From: Actinomycetota bacterium
GTDB taxonomy: Bacteria; Actinomycetota; Acidimicrobiia; Acidimicrobiales; Ilumatobacteraceae
Direction of reading: 5' to 3'
NCBI GenBank assembly: GCA_027592925.1
Contig: JAQCJO010000003.1
Location: 1 to 64,000, forward strand
DNA: 64,000 nucleotides
The notes under the pieces were generated by a model. It did not search any database. It was not told the origin of the DNA and worked only from the letters and a program-made list of their open reading frames with translations. The position numbers and the translations under genes are program-made. This document shows positions 29,367 to 39,255 of the stretch, piece after piece (within the stretch, counting starts at the first letter, position 1; each line of letters begins with the position of its first letter).

Positions 29367-31478
29367 ATGACTTCTTGGCGACAATTACTGAAACAGTCCA
29401 TCAGCAAAGATCTCTCTGTTTACGATTCAGGCATCGATGCACGAATCATTAACAGGGAGCTGAGCTGGCTCGATTTCAATGCACGCGTGCTGTCGCTTGC
29501 TGCTGATACCGAAATTGAATTACTTGAGCGCTGCAAGTTCGCCGCAATTTTCTGCAGCAATCTCGATGAGTTCTATCAAATCCGTGTTGCAGCGCTCAAA
29601 GATCGGATAGCCGCAGACGTCGTTGCTGTCACTCCCGACGGACGCACACCTCGACAGCAACTGCACGAAATAATTCGGCAGGTGCAGCAATTAGTTGAGC
29701 AATTAGAAGACGTCTACAACCAAGATCTAGTGCCAAAACTTGCGGGCAATGGTGTTCAGATTCTTGGATGGGATGAAGTAACCGACATCGAACGGGAGTT
29801 TCTGATGTCGATGTTTGAAACTCGAATCTTTCCGGTGCTCACACCGCTCGCGGTCGACCCAGCGCATCCGTTTCCCTATATTTCAAACCTGGCGCTCAAC
29901 TTGGCTGTTATCGCGCTTGACCCACGTACGCAAGAGCAACGGTTCGCTCGTGTCAAGATTCCGCCAACGCTTCCAAGGTTTTTACAGTTGCCCGACAGCA
30001 ACAGGTTTGTGTTGCTCGAAGATGTGGTGAGTGCCAATTTGGGTCGGCTATTTCAGGGAATGAAAATTGAGCAGTGTCATACATTTAGAGTCTCTCGAAA
30101 TGCCGACCTTTCGGTTGATGACGAAGATGCAGAAGACTTGTTGGCAGCAGTCGAGATGGAGTTGCGTCGTCGTCGCTTTGGTCGTGCTGTACGCCTCGAG
30201 GTGTCCAACGGAATGTCTCAAGAAGTACTTGATCTGCTGATAGATGAACTCGAACTTGAGGCTGGAGATGTCACGGTGCATCATGCTCCAGTTGGCTTGA
30301 GTGCATTGATGCAACTTTCCAACCTCAACTTGCCTCATTTGCGATTTAAGCCTTGGCCTGCGCTTACTGCTGGTCGCTTGGCAGCAGCAGAAGAAAATGA
30401 ACGGTCGATCTTTAGCGTTATTCGTGAGCGTCAAGTGCTCGTGCATCATCCGCATGAATCATTTATCTCTTCTGTTGAAGAGTTTGTGAAGCAAGCGGCA
30501 CTCGATCCGCTCGTGCAGTCGATCAAGATGACCTTGTATCGCACATCTGGAGACAGTTCAATTGCTCGACACCTCATCCATGCTGCCGAATTGGGCAAGC
30601 AGGTTGCGGTTGTTATTGAACTGAAGGCTCGTTTTGATGAGGCCCGCAACATGTCGTGGGCAAAAGAACTCGAGTACGCAGGCGTGCATGTGACATACGG
30701 TCTTGTTGGTCTCAAGACACACGCCAAGTGCATCTTGGTGGTGCGCAATGACTCAGACAAGATGCGCCGTTATGTGCACATGGGGACCGGAAACTACAAC
30801 TCGACGACGGCACGTATCTATGAAGACATCGGCTTTTTTACCTGCGAAGACGCGATTGGTTCGGATGTCACCGAGTTGTTCAATTACCTCACTGGCTACG
30901 GCCATGAGCCCGACTATCAAACACTGTTGGTGGCGCCACATCGACTGCGTAACGGCATTGTCGATCTCATCGATAAAGAAACAACGTTTGGAGTTGATGG
31001 ACGCATCACGATGAAGATCAACTCAATCTCGGACAAGACCGTGATTGAAGCGCTGTATCGGGCGAGCGGTGCCGGCGTGCAGATTGAGATCATCGTGCGT
31101 GGAATTTGCTGCCTTCGTGCTGGCGTCGCGGGCATGTCTGAAAACATTCGGGTCCGATCGATTCTCGGTCGGTACCTTGAGCATTCGCGTATCTATCGCT
31201 TCGAACACGGCTATGAAAATAACGAACCCCTCCATCTCATTGGGTCTGCCGACATGATGGGTCGAAATTTGGATGGGCGAGTTGAGGCATTGGTGCCACT
31301 CACTCATCCGAAGCACCGCATGTGGCTCGACAAGGTGCTCGGATATTTAATGGATGCCGATGCCGCCCATTTTGACCTGCAAGCTGATAACTCGTGGGTG
31401 CGGGCAGGGGCACCTGGCCTCACCGTGGATGCCCAACGAAAACTGCATGACTGGGTCGTGCAAACCCAAGTCAGATAA
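29367..31478 (+). CDS. ppk1: Polyphosphate kinase 1
   Basis: NRELSWLDFNARVL; FCSNLDEFYQIRVAALKDRI; TYGLVGLKTHAKCILVVR; HMGTGNYN. Confidence 0.97.
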   Translation: MTSWRQLLKQSISKDLSVYDSGIDARIINRELSWLDFNARVLSLAADTEIELLERCKFAAIFCSNLDEFYQIRVAALKDRIAADVVAVTPDGRTPRQQLHEIIRQVQQLVEQLEDVYNQDLVPKLAGNGVQILGWDEVTDIEREFLMSMFETRIFPVLTPLAVDPAHPFPYISNLALNLAVIALDPRTQEQRFARVKIPPTLPRFLQLPDSNRFVLLEDVVSANLGRLFQGMKIEQCHTFRVSRNADLSVDDEDAEDLLAAVEMELRRRRFGRAVRLEVSNGMSQEVLDLLIDELELEAGDVTVHHAPVGLSALMQLSNLNLPHLRFKPWPALTAGRLAAAEENERSIFSVIRERQVLVHHPHESFISSVEEFVKQAALDPLVQSIKMTLYRTSGDSSIARHLIHAAELGKQVAVVIELKARFDEARNMSWAKELEYAGVHVTYGLVGLKTHAKCILVVRNDSDKMRRYVHMGTGNYNSTTARIYEDIGFFTCEDAIGSDVTELFNYLTGYGHEPDYQTLLVAPHRLRNGIVDLIDKETTFGVDGRITMKINSISDKTVIEALYRASGAGVQIEIIVRGICCLRAGVAGMSENIRVRSILGRYLEHSRIYRFEHGYENNEPLHLIGSADMMGRNLDGRVEALVPLTHPKHRMWLDKVLGYLMDADAAHFDLQADNSWVRAGAPGLTVDAQRKLHDWVVQTQVR

Positions 31479-31482
31479 AGCG

Positions 31483-31526
31483 GTTAACTTATTCGTAATC
31501 TGACGTTCAGGTGAGTTTTACCTCGT
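31483..31526 (+). promoter_or_regulatory. Candidate PHO-box: four 11-nt direct repeat units upstream of phoU
   Basis: GTTAACTTATT/CGTAATCTGAC/GTTCAGGTGAG/TTTTACCTCGT; resembles the actinobacterial PhoP/RegX3 11-nt repeat layout. Confidence 0.45.
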
Positions 31527-31551
31527 GCGTGTAGGTTTTGTCTAGAGCAAT

Positions 31552-31573
31552 TCTGCTGTTCAGCAGATTTTTT
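31552..31573 (+). terminator. Hairpin plus T-run (terminator/attenuator-like) in the phoU 5' leader
   Basis: TCTGCTGTTCAGCAGA followed by TTTTTT, 16 nt before the phoU ATG. Confidence 0.4.
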
Positions 31574-31589
31574 GAAAGAAAGTTGATCA

Positions 31590-32318
31590 ATGGACGAATT
31601 ACGAAAGACGTTTCATCAAGAAGTTGAGGCCATTCGTGACCAAGTGATTCGACTTGGAGCCTCGGTAATTGAAGCCATACCTCGGGCAACCGCAGTGCTG
31701 CTCAGTGGCGACCTTGAGGGCGCCGACTATTTGGTACAAGGCGATGATGAAATTGATGCTCGCGCAGGAGATATCGAAGACCAGTGTTTTCGGGAGCTTG
31801 CTCTGCAAGCACCTGTTGCCGGTGACTTACGTCAATTAGTCTCGATCATCAAGATCACTGGCGAACTCGAGCGCTCGGCTGACTTGGCGGTCAACATCTG
31901 CAAAGGTGCACGACGAATTTACGGACATGACATTGATCCTGTGTTGCGTGGCTTGATCACCAAAATGGCCGAGCAGGCTCAGCAATTGTTTATCTCGGCA
32001 ATGGATGCCTTCGAGTTGAGCGATGCGCCAAAGGCTGCGGCCATCGACGATATGGACTCATTCTTGGACGGGTTGCATCGTCAATTCATCCAGGAAATTT
32101 TTGAGTGTCATGCTCGGGGCAAAATGGAAGTTCAGGTTGCCGTGCAACTCGCAATCATTGGCCGATTCTTTGAACGCATTGGCGACCACGCGGTAAACGT
32201 TGGCGAGCGAACCCAATTTATTCTCACGGGAGTCGTACCAGAGCACCGTGGCGCTGCTCGCTTCAAGGCACGGCATTCTGGTGACGCGCAAACACCGCCA
32301 TCAGACACTTCGTCGTAG
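31590..32318 (+). CDS. phoU: Phosphate signalling complex protein PhoU
   Basis: FHQEVEAIRDQVIRLG; ERSADLAVNICKGARR; ERIGDHAVNVGERTQFIL. Confidence 0.95.
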   Translation: MDELRKTFHQEVEAIRDQVIRLGASVIEAIPRATAVLLSGDLEGADYLVQGDDEIDARAGDIEDQCFRELALQAPVAGDLRQLVSIIKITGELERSADLAVNICKGARRIYGHDIDPVLRGLITKMAEQAQQLFISAMDAFELSDAPKAAAIDDMDSFLDGLHRQFIQEIFECHARGKMEVQVAVQLAIIGRFFERIGDHAVNVGERTQFILTGVVPEHRGAARFKARHSGDAQTPPSDTSS

Positions 32319-32336
32319 TTCTGATTTGAATTAGCC

Positions 32337-33479
32337 ATGACGACCATCTGGTTTGTCACTTGTGTTCTAGCCGCACTCGTCGCAGGAATGCTTTATGGCA
32401 AGAAATCCTCGCGCGCCGGACGCGCTGATCGATCCGAAAGCACAGCGAGTAATGAAGTGGCCCCACGTATGGATCTCGTAGCAAAAGTAGTTGACGATCA
32501 GGTGCTGAAAGCGTTTGATCTTCTGCCAATCGGCGTTGTGATCAGCCGTGGACCCAACGGTGATCTACTTCGAAACCGAATTGCCACGGAGATGACGGGA
32601 GTTCGTCATGTCGACATCTTGGTTGACGAGGCAGTTGTCGCGCTTGTACAAGAGACAATCGAGATTGGTGAGCAGAATAAATCAATGCAGGTTGCAGGCC
32701 CGCCTGATCGTTTCTTTCAATTGCATTCGCAACGACTGAATGATGATGGCGTAGTCGTGACAATCGAAGACACCACTGATCGAGTTCGAATTGACACTGT
32801 TCGCACCGATTTTGTTGCCAACTTGAGTCACGAATTGAAAACCCCTATCGGTGGAATTGCCGCCCTCGGCGACACGATGGTGGATGAAACCGACCCCGCG
32901 GTCATGAAGCAGCTGGCAGACCGAATCGTTCGTGAGTCATTTCGTATGGCGGGAATAGTGAATGATCTACTTGATCTTTCACGGATTGAATTTGGAGGTT
33001 CATCGGAGTGGGAACACATCGAAATGACCGGAGTGATCAAAGAGGTTGTCGCCCTTTCGCAAGACAATGCTCTGCGACACAAAGTAGAACTCATGACGAG
33101 CGGCAATTTTGCTGCTGAAGTTTTTGGAGATCGAAGCCAACTTGTTTCTGCATTTTCCAATATTGTCGAAAATGCAATTAAGTACAGCGACGAGGATCGA
33201 CTCGTCAAAATTATTGGTGATGTTGGAGCAGACGACATGAGCATCGCCGTCGTCGATCAAGGCCTAGGAATTGCTCCGAAGGATCACGAACGAATTTTTG
33301 AACGTTTTTATCGAGTTGATAGGGCACGTAGCCGATTAACGGGAGGAACAGGGCTTGGTCTGTCAATTGTGCGACACGTTGTTGACAACCATGGAGGAAA
33401 AATAGAAGTGAAGTCAAATGAAGGTGAAGGCGCAACCTTCACTGTTGTATTACCCCACCAAAAGAACGAAAAGAACTAA
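32337..33479 (+). CDS. Sensor histidine kinase (SenX3/PhoR-like)
   Basis: NLSHELKTPIGGIAALGDT H-box; NIVENAIKYS; GGTGLGLSIVRHVVDNHGGKI. Confidence 0.93.
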   Translation: MTTIWFVTCVLAALVAGMLYGKKSSRAGRADRSESTASNEVAPRMDLVAKVVDDQVLKAFDLLPIGVVISRGPNGDLLRNRIATEMTGVRHVDILVDEAVVALVQETIEIGEQNKSMQVAGPPDRFFQLHSQRLNDDGVVVTIEDTTDRVRIDTVRTDFVANLSHELKTPIGGIAALGDTMVDETDPAVMKQLADRIVRESFRMAGIVNDLLDLSRIEFGGSSEWEHIEMTGVIKEVVALSQDNALRHKVELMTSGNFAAEVFGDRSQLVSAFSNIVENAIKYSDEDRLVKIIGDVGADDMSIAVVDQGLGIAPKDHERIFERFYRVDRARSRLTGGTGLGLSIVRHVVDNHGGKIEVKSNEGEGATFTVVLPHQKNEKN

Positions 33480-33492
33480 AAGGACTTACATC

Positions 33493-34212
33493 ATGAATCA
33501 ACCAACCGAATTGCCAATGGTGTTTGTTGTCGAAGACGAAGAATCGTTTATTGAGGCACTTGATATTGGACTGAAGCGCGAAGGCTTCCGTGTCAGCATT
33601 GCCAAAGACGGGGCAGAAGCTCTGACGATGTTTGACAAAATCAACCCAGACATCGTTCTGCTGGATGTGATGTTGCCAAAAGTTTCGGGAACTGATGTGT
33701 GTCGTGAAATTCGCAAAAAGAGCCAAGTTCCAATCATCATGGTTTCAGCAAAAGGGTCAGAGATTGACACGGTCATCGGCCTCGAAGTTGGTGCCGATGA
33801 CTACATTGTCAAGCCGTATCGATTGCGCGAACTTGTGGCACGTATTAGCGCTGCTCTACGCCGCAGCTCACTGACCCCAACGGAAATTGACGAAGTTGGT
33901 ATTGGCACGGTGTCGATTGGTGATGTTGCGATCGATCCAGAACAGCACGTGGTGACTGTTCGCGGCGTCGTGACCAAACTTCCGCTCAAAGAATTTGAGT
34001 TGTTGTACGTGCTTGTTTCTAATGCGGGCCGAGTATTGACTCGTGAAACGCTGATTGACCGAGTGTGGGGCACTGACTATTACGGTGATACCAAAACCCT
34101 TGATGTCCATATCAAGCGCTTGCGTAGCAAAATTGAGTCAGAGCCAGCAATCCCAACACGGTTGGTCACCATCCGTGGGCTTGGCTATAAGTATGAGAAA
34201 ATGAGCGCATAG
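33493..34212 (+). CDS. Response regulator, OmpR/PhoB family (RegX3-like)
   Basis: VVEDEESFIEAL, DIVLLDVMLPKVSG, KPYRLRELVARI, winged-helix RVWGTDYYGDTKTLDVHIKRLRSKIE; ATG at 33493. Confidence 0.95.
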   Translation: MNQPTELPMVFVVEDEESFIEALDIGLKREGFRVSIAKDGAEALTMFDKINPDIVLLDVMLPKVSGTDVCREIRKKSQVPIIMVSAKGSEIDTVIGLEVGADDYIVKPYRLRELVARISAALRRSSLTPTEIDEVGIGTVSIGDVAIDPEQHVVTVRGVVTKLPLKEFELLYVLVSNAGRVLTRETLIDRVWGTDYYGDTKTLDVHIKRLRSKIESEPAIPTRLVTIRGLGYKYEKMSA

Positions 34213-34244
34213 CAACACAAAACAGACATACGGGCCTCGCGCCA

Positions 34245-35405
34245 GTGAGCCCACTTACGCGGTTGTCGCGCGTTCATGTGTTGATGGTGGTCGGCGAGGC
34301 TGCACTTGCGGTGTCGTTAGCCGATTCACTCTTTTTGTCAATTAGTCCTGATGCGGCGCGTTCAAAAGTCATTTTATTTTTAGCGATTAGCCTCGCACCA
34401 TTTGCTGTGCTTGCACCGATTATCGGTCCATACATCGATCGCTTGCCGGGTGGTCGTCGCATCACGGTGTGTCTTGTGGGGTTGATGCGCGCGATGGTGC
34501 TGATTGCAATGATGAAGTGGTTGAACTCACTCGCACTTTTTCCGCTCGCATTTTTATCGCTGGTGCTAGCCAAGACATATGGGGTATCACGTTCAGCAAT
34601 CATGCCAACGGTTGTAGACGGTGACGAACAATTGATGGCGGCCAATGGAAAACTTGGGCGACTGACCAGCGTGGTTGGTTTTCTTGGTGGTGCACCAGCA
34701 GTGTTGTTGCAACTCATCGACACCAGGTTGTCGCTCGGTTTATCGGCTTGTGCGTTTGCGGGTGCGGGCATAGCCGCGCTTGCACTGCCACGACATGTTG
34801 CGGCAGTTCCAAACACGATGCAAGCGATAGAGAAGCATGAGTTGCACGCCCCTCAAATTCGTCATGCAGCATTTGTGATGCTGGTGTTGCGAGCAGCAGT
34901 CGGTTTTATGTTTTTTCATTTAGCGTTCTGGTTGCGCGATCAAAAAGCGGGCACTGCGTGGTTTGGTTTGGCGGTTGCTGTGTGCTCGCTCAGCACATTT
35001 GCCGCCAATGCAATTGGTCCACTACTGCGTCGACGAATCCACGAACAGAGAATGCTCAAACTTTGTGTTGCGAGTGTTTGTCTTGGAGGACTGTTGGCTG
35101 GTTATTTTGGTGGTGTAACTGCCGGAATTGTTTTGGCTGGGGTTGTAAACGGAGTTGGTTCAATCGGCCGCCTTGCATTCGAATCGACAGTGCAATCAAA
35201 AGCACCAGATGCAAACCGAGCGCGCACATTTGTGCGCTATGAAACACGCAATCAAATCGCGTGGGTTGTGGCCGGTCTACTTGCTGTCATTGCAACGCCG
35301 CCAGGAGCGGTTGGCTTTTTAATTGTTGGCGTTGGGTCGGCAGTTGCGTCGCTGTTATTTGTCTTGAAGCTCAATACGAGCAAGCCACAGACCAGGCGCA
35401 TCTAG
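34245..35405 (+). CDS. MFS transporter
   Basis: Multiple TM segments; LAPIIGPYIDRLPGGRR. Confidence 0.8.
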   Translation: MSPLTRLSRVHVLMVVGEAALAVSLADSLFLSISPDAARSKVILFLAISLAPFAVLAPIIGPYIDRLPGGRRITVCLVGLMRAMVLIAMMKWLNSLALFPLAFLSLVLAKTYGVSRSAIMPTVVDGDEQLMAANGKLGRLTSVVGFLGGAPAVLLQLIDTRLSLGLSACAFAGAGIAALALPRHVAAVPNTMQAIEKHELHAPQIRHAAFVMLVLRAAVGFMFFHLAFWLRDQKAGTAWFGLAVAVCSLSTFAANAIGPLLRRRIHEQRMLKLCVASVCLGGLLAGYFGGVTAGIVLAGVVNGVGSIGRLAFESTVQSKAPDANRARTFVRYETRNQIAWVVAGLLAVIATPPGAVGFLIVGVGSAVASLLFVLKLNTSKPQTRRI

Positions 35406-36569
35406 CTCGTTTGGGGTAGGCAAGTTGCCTGCTTTGTCAAACAGTTGAGATAGGCCGTCGTGTCCAGCGCGCTCGGTGACACCGGATGCAAAGTCATGCC
35501 CACGTTCGACTTGCTGACGGGTGAGGCGCAAGCCCAACAGTTGCTCGACAAATGAGTCATGGGGAGCAGACTCAACACGGCGCCTGCGAACTGCTTCTGC
35601 AATCTGCGCACCGCCACCCAAAACCAGTGATGATATTGCGTCAACGCTGTGGTCGATGTAGCCGATAATCGAAGCGATCATCGCGTCTAGCACTGGAGCT
35701 TGACGCTCTTGCTCGGGCGAGCGCACCGCACCCAAAATAATGGTGGGGTCTGTGAGAAATTTTTGCATCATGGCCATCGGATCGGTGGTGCCGAGATCCA
35801 TTGTCGTGAGTCTTTCCATCAGTGCGTTTGGATTTGGTCGAAAGCCAGCGATGTATTTGCTGATCTGTTGATTGATCGAATCACGAACATGGTCGACGCT
35901 GAGCACCACATGGGATGTGAGTTCGTGGATCAACACCCACATGCGCATGTCGTCAACTGCAATGCTCCAGTCGTTTGCAAATTGTTCTACATTGCTGGCA
36001 ACAAGAAGAAGTTGATTTCGTGGTTCGCGCGGAATCGGTAAGTCGTATTGTCCGAAAGCCCGTAGTGAGAGTTGCCCGATCATTGACCCGATCGACATAC
36101 CCATCATCGCTGGCGCCATCATCTTGTTGAGCGACGACATCATTGCAGTGATCTGGTCGGTTTCGATATCAAGCTCGGTGCTGGGCTGCGGCGTTTCGGC
36201 ATTTGGGTTGCTTAATGCAGTTGCAAGTTGAGTGAAGAGCGGCTTGTACGATTCGAGCGTGTGGTGCACCCAAGTGGAATGGTTGGTGACGACAATGTTG
36301 GGAAGCGCGGTACCAGAGCCGCTACTAGTGCAAGTAGTTAAGCCGGTGTAATTGCGCACATGCATGTCGGCAATTGGCGCGAGTTGCTCGAGGCTCACCC
36401 GAGACGACGGATCAACATTTGCTTCGGTGTTGGTGCCATTCGTTGCAGTCGAGATGGCTACTTGACGCGCGACGTCCCACTGCAGCGGACCTTGGCCTGC
36501 CATTGCCTTTGCAAGGTCGCCAAAAAGTGGAATTCCAGCAAATGGTTGTTCGTCGGGGTTGTTGCTCAC
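35355..36569 (-). CDS. Zinc-dependent metalloprotease family (DUF2342-like)
   Basis: FGDLAKAMAGQGPLQWDVARQVA; QYDLPIPREPRNQLLLVASNVEQFANDW; degenerate HELTSH motif. Confidence 0.8.
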   Translation of the reverse strand: MSNNPDEQPFAGIPLFGDLAKAMAGQGPLQWDVARQVAISTATNGTNTEANVDPSSRVSLEQLAPIADMHVRNYTGLTTCTSSGSGTALPNIVVTNHSTWVHHTLESYKPLFTQLATALSNPNAETPQPSTELDIETDQITAMMSSLNKMMAPAMMGMSIGSMIGQLSLRAFGQYDLPIPREPRNQLLLVASNVEQFANDWSIAVDDMRMWVLIHELTSHVVLSVDHVRDSINQQISKYIAGFRPNPNALMERLTTMDLGTTDPMAMMQKFLTDPTIILGAVRSPEQERQAPVLDAMIASIIGYIDHSVDAISSLVLGGGAQIAEAVRRRRVESAPHDSFVEQLLGLRLTRQQVERGHDFASGVTERAGHDGLSQLFDKAGNLPTPNELDAPGLWLARIELQDK

Positions 36570-36634
36570 TGATCTAGAGCCTATTGAAACTTTAAACTAA
36601 ATGACCATCCACAACCTCGGGTACGCTGAAAGCG

Positions 36635-37126
36635 ATGTCACACCGGGAATTCTCTCTAGACAGCAACGTGTGGCTTGAAATCACTGCTACGACACTTGAT
36701 GTTGGTGCGGTGTACGACTGGTCAGTCACTGATACATGCGGGGCAGTGGTGCTGTTTTCGGGCACTGTGCGCAATCATTCCGAGGGTCGCACTGGCGTGC
36801 ACACCTTGAGCTACGAGGCCTTTGAAGAAGAAGTCATTCCGAAGTGTCGCGACATTGTTTCCGAGATGAAAAATCAGTGGAGCGACTTGGGCAGAATTGC
36901 GCTCATCCATCGAGTTGGTGACCTCAAGTTGGGTGAGTCATCGGTGCTTGTTGTGGTTTCTGCTCCGCATCGACCCGAAGCGTTTGAAGCAGCAAGATTT
37001 GGTATCGACGCCTTGAAAGCAACAGTGCCAATTTGGAAACGCGAAGCATGGGCGACCGGAAGTGACTGGGCGCTCGGTGCACAACATGTAACAACTGTTG
37101 ATCAAGTGATGAAAAGCACTGAATAA
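36635..37126 (+). CDS. moaE: Molybdopterin synthase catalytic subunit MoaE
   Basis: GAVVLFSGTVRNHSEGRTGVHTLSYEAFEEE; IALIHRVGDLKLGESSVLVVVSAPHR; VPIWKREAWATGSDW. Confidence 0.92.
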   Translation: MSHREFSLDSNVWLEITATTLDVGAVYDWSVTDTCGAVVLFSGTVRNHSEGRTGVHTLSYEAFEEEVIPKCRDIVSEMKNQWSDLGRIALIHRVGDLKLGESSVLVVVSAPHRPEAFEAARFGIDALKATVPIWKREAWATGSDWALGAQHVTTVDQVMKSTE

Positions 37127-37341
37127 TGATTGCAATCTCAAGTTTCTCATTGTTGTTTGCCGCAATCTCTGTGGTCTCGGCATCAACTCTGGTCGTGATG
37201 ATGTTGCAAGAGTCGCGCAACGCAACACGCAATAACGGAATGGTTGCATTTCGTCGCCACTTGGACGCTCTTTCCGATGACTCGCGCGCTCATGTGCGCC
37301 AACAATTAAAAGATCATTCGACCAAACAAGGCAGAGGGTAG
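37126..37341 (+). CDS. Small single-TM hypothetical protein between moaE and mreB
   Basis: 71 aa; N-terminal TM; start overlaps moaE stop (TAATG). Confidence 0.6.
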   Translation: MIAISSFSLLFAAISVVSASTLVVMMLQESRNATRNNGMVAFRRHLDALSDDSRAHVRQQLKDHSTKQGRG

Positions 37342-37347
37342 ACCAAA

Positions 37348-38352
37348 GTGGCACGCGACTTAGCAATTGACCTTGGTACCGCAAACACCCTTGTGTACAT
37401 GGAGGGGCGCGGCATTGTTATCAATGAACCTTCCGTGATTGCTGTCAATAAGCGCACAGGTGAGGTGCTTGCAACGGGTCAAGAAGCCTGGAGCATGATC
37501 GGTCGCACGCCTGGGTACATCGTTGCGGTCCGCCCATTACGTGGTGGCGCAATTACCGACTTCGAGATCACCGAAAAGATGATCAGATTGCTGTTGCAAC
37601 GCGCTGGTGTCTCACGATTTTCACGACCCAAGGTGCTGATTTGTGTGCCGTCGGCAATCACCGAGGTGGAGCGACGCGCGGTAACCGACGCAACTCGTCG
37701 CGCAGGCGCTGCCGATGCACAGTTACTGGAACAACCAATGGCTGCTGCCATCGGTGCGGACTTGCCGATCAATGAACCTGTTGGCAACCTCGTTATTGAT
37801 ATCGGTGGCGGCACCACAGAGACCGCAGTGATCAGTCTTGGTGGAATTGTCGCGCTTGAAGCAGTGCGTGTTGGCAGTTTCGACATTGATGCAGCGATTC
37901 AGTCATATGTGCGACGCGAACATGGTCTTGCAATCGGTGAGCGCACCGCAGAAGAGATCAAGATCTCGATCGGTAGCGCAATGGCAACACCCGAAGACCG
38001 CGACGCCGAGGTGCGTGGTCGCGATCTTGTTTCAGGATTGCCAAAGACGGTGGTGCTGACATCGAGTGAAATTCGTGTCGCGATCGATGATGTTGTGACG
38101 CAGATGGTCAACTCGGTCATTCGCTGCCTGGCCTCTGCGCCGCCAGAGCTGTCACAAGATTTTCTTACTCGTGGCATGTACTTGGTCGGCGGTGGCTCGA
38201 TGTTACGCGGTTTGGCTCGGCGAATCGAGCGCGACACACAAGTGCCTGTCAATATGTCGACAGAACCGCTTGAAGCAGTTGTGCTTGGTGCTGGTCACTG
38301 CGTCGAAAACTTTGCAGCCCTGCGCGGGTTGTTCATGGATTCACGCCGCTAG
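37348..38352 (+). CDS. mreB: MreB/Mbl-type rod shape-determining protein
   Basis: LAIDLGTANTLVYMEGRGIVINEPSVIAV; VIDIGGGTTETAVISLGGIV; GTG start. Confidence 0.95.
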   Translation: MARDLAIDLGTANTLVYMEGRGIVINEPSVIAVNKRTGEVLATGQEAWSMIGRTPGYIVAVRPLRGGAITDFEITEKMIRLLLQRAGVSRFSRPKVLICVPSAITEVERRAVTDATRRAGAADAQLLEQPMAAAIGADLPINEPVGNLVIDIGGGTTETAVISLGGIVALEAVRVGSFDIDAAIQSYVRREHGLAIGERTAEEIKISIGSAMATPEDRDAEVRGRDLVSGLPKTVVLTSSEIRVAIDDVVTQMVNSVIRCLASAPPELSQDFLTRGMYLVGGGSMLRGLARRIERDTQVPVNMSTEPLEAVVLGAGHCVENFAALRGLFMDSRR

Positions 38353-39200
38353 ACGAGACGCGCAAGACCTTCTTGCACGACAGTGACAACAAGTTTTCCA
38401 TCCCGAGTAAAAATATGCCCCTCGGCCATGCCACGTGAATTGGATGTGGAGATAGACGACTGCTGATAGAGCAACCAGTCGTCGGCGCGAAACTCACGAT
38501 GAAACCACATTGCATGATCGAGGCTGGCGAGTTGTAGCGAACCATCGGCGAGCGATCGACCATGGGGCAAAAGTGCAGAGTCGAGCAATGTCATGTCGCT
38601 TGCGTAGGTAACGATGCACGCATGCAAGACGTTGTCGTCCGGAAGTTTTCCGTCGGTGCGAAACCAAACGCGTTGGCCTGGTTGCGGATTGCCTCTGCGC
38701 GTAAACGGGTTGCCGTCTACATAACGCATGTCAATCGGACGTGGCCTGTCATACCAGTCGCCAAGTTTTTCTTTGTACGGTTCCATCAACGACTTGAAGT
38801 CGGGAAGTGAGTCTGCATCAGGTACATCGGAAGGCATTGCGATCTGGTGCTCGAGCCCTGGCTCTGCTTTTTGAAAACTGGCCTGCACATTGAAAATCGC
38901 TTTTCCATGCTGAATTGCAACCACGCGGCGAGTCGAGAAGCTCTTTCCATCACGAATGCGGTCCACCTCATACAAGATCGGCACACCGGGGTCGCCTGAG
39001 CGCAAAAAATATGCGTGCAACGAGTGCACCATGCGACCCGGCTCATCGATCGTGCGGGCTGCAGCCACAAGAGCTTGCCCAGCCACCTGACCGCCAAACA
39101 CTCGTTGGCGATTTTCGTCTGGTGACTGACCGCGGAAAATATTGACCTCTATGGTTTCGAGGTCGAGCAATGTGATGAGGTCTTGAAGGGGTTTACTCAC
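38349..39200 (-). CDS. tesB: Acyl-CoA thioesterase II (TesB-like)
   Basis: QRVFGGQVAGQALVAAARTI, SLHAYFLRSGDP, SLDHAMWFHREFRADDWLLY; GTG start. Confidence 0.92.
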   Translation of the reverse strand: MSKPLQDLITLLDLETIEVNIFRGQSPDENRQRVFGGQVAGQALVAAARTIDEPGRMVHSLHAYFLRSGDPGVPILYEVDRIRDGKSFSTRRVVAIQHGKAIFNVQASFQKAEPGLEHQIAMPSDVPDADSLPDFKSLMEPYKEKLGDWYDRPRPIDMRYVDGNPFTRRGNPQPGQRVWFRTDGKLPDDNVLHACIVTYASDMTLLDSALLPHGRSLADGSLQLASLDHAMWFHREFRADDWLLYQQSSISTSNSRGMAEGHIFTRDGKLVVTVVQEGLARLV

Positions 39201-39255
39201 CCTTCCATAATGCCAGCAATAGGTCGGGTGTGTGTGTCCGACTAGCGTGAATTTC

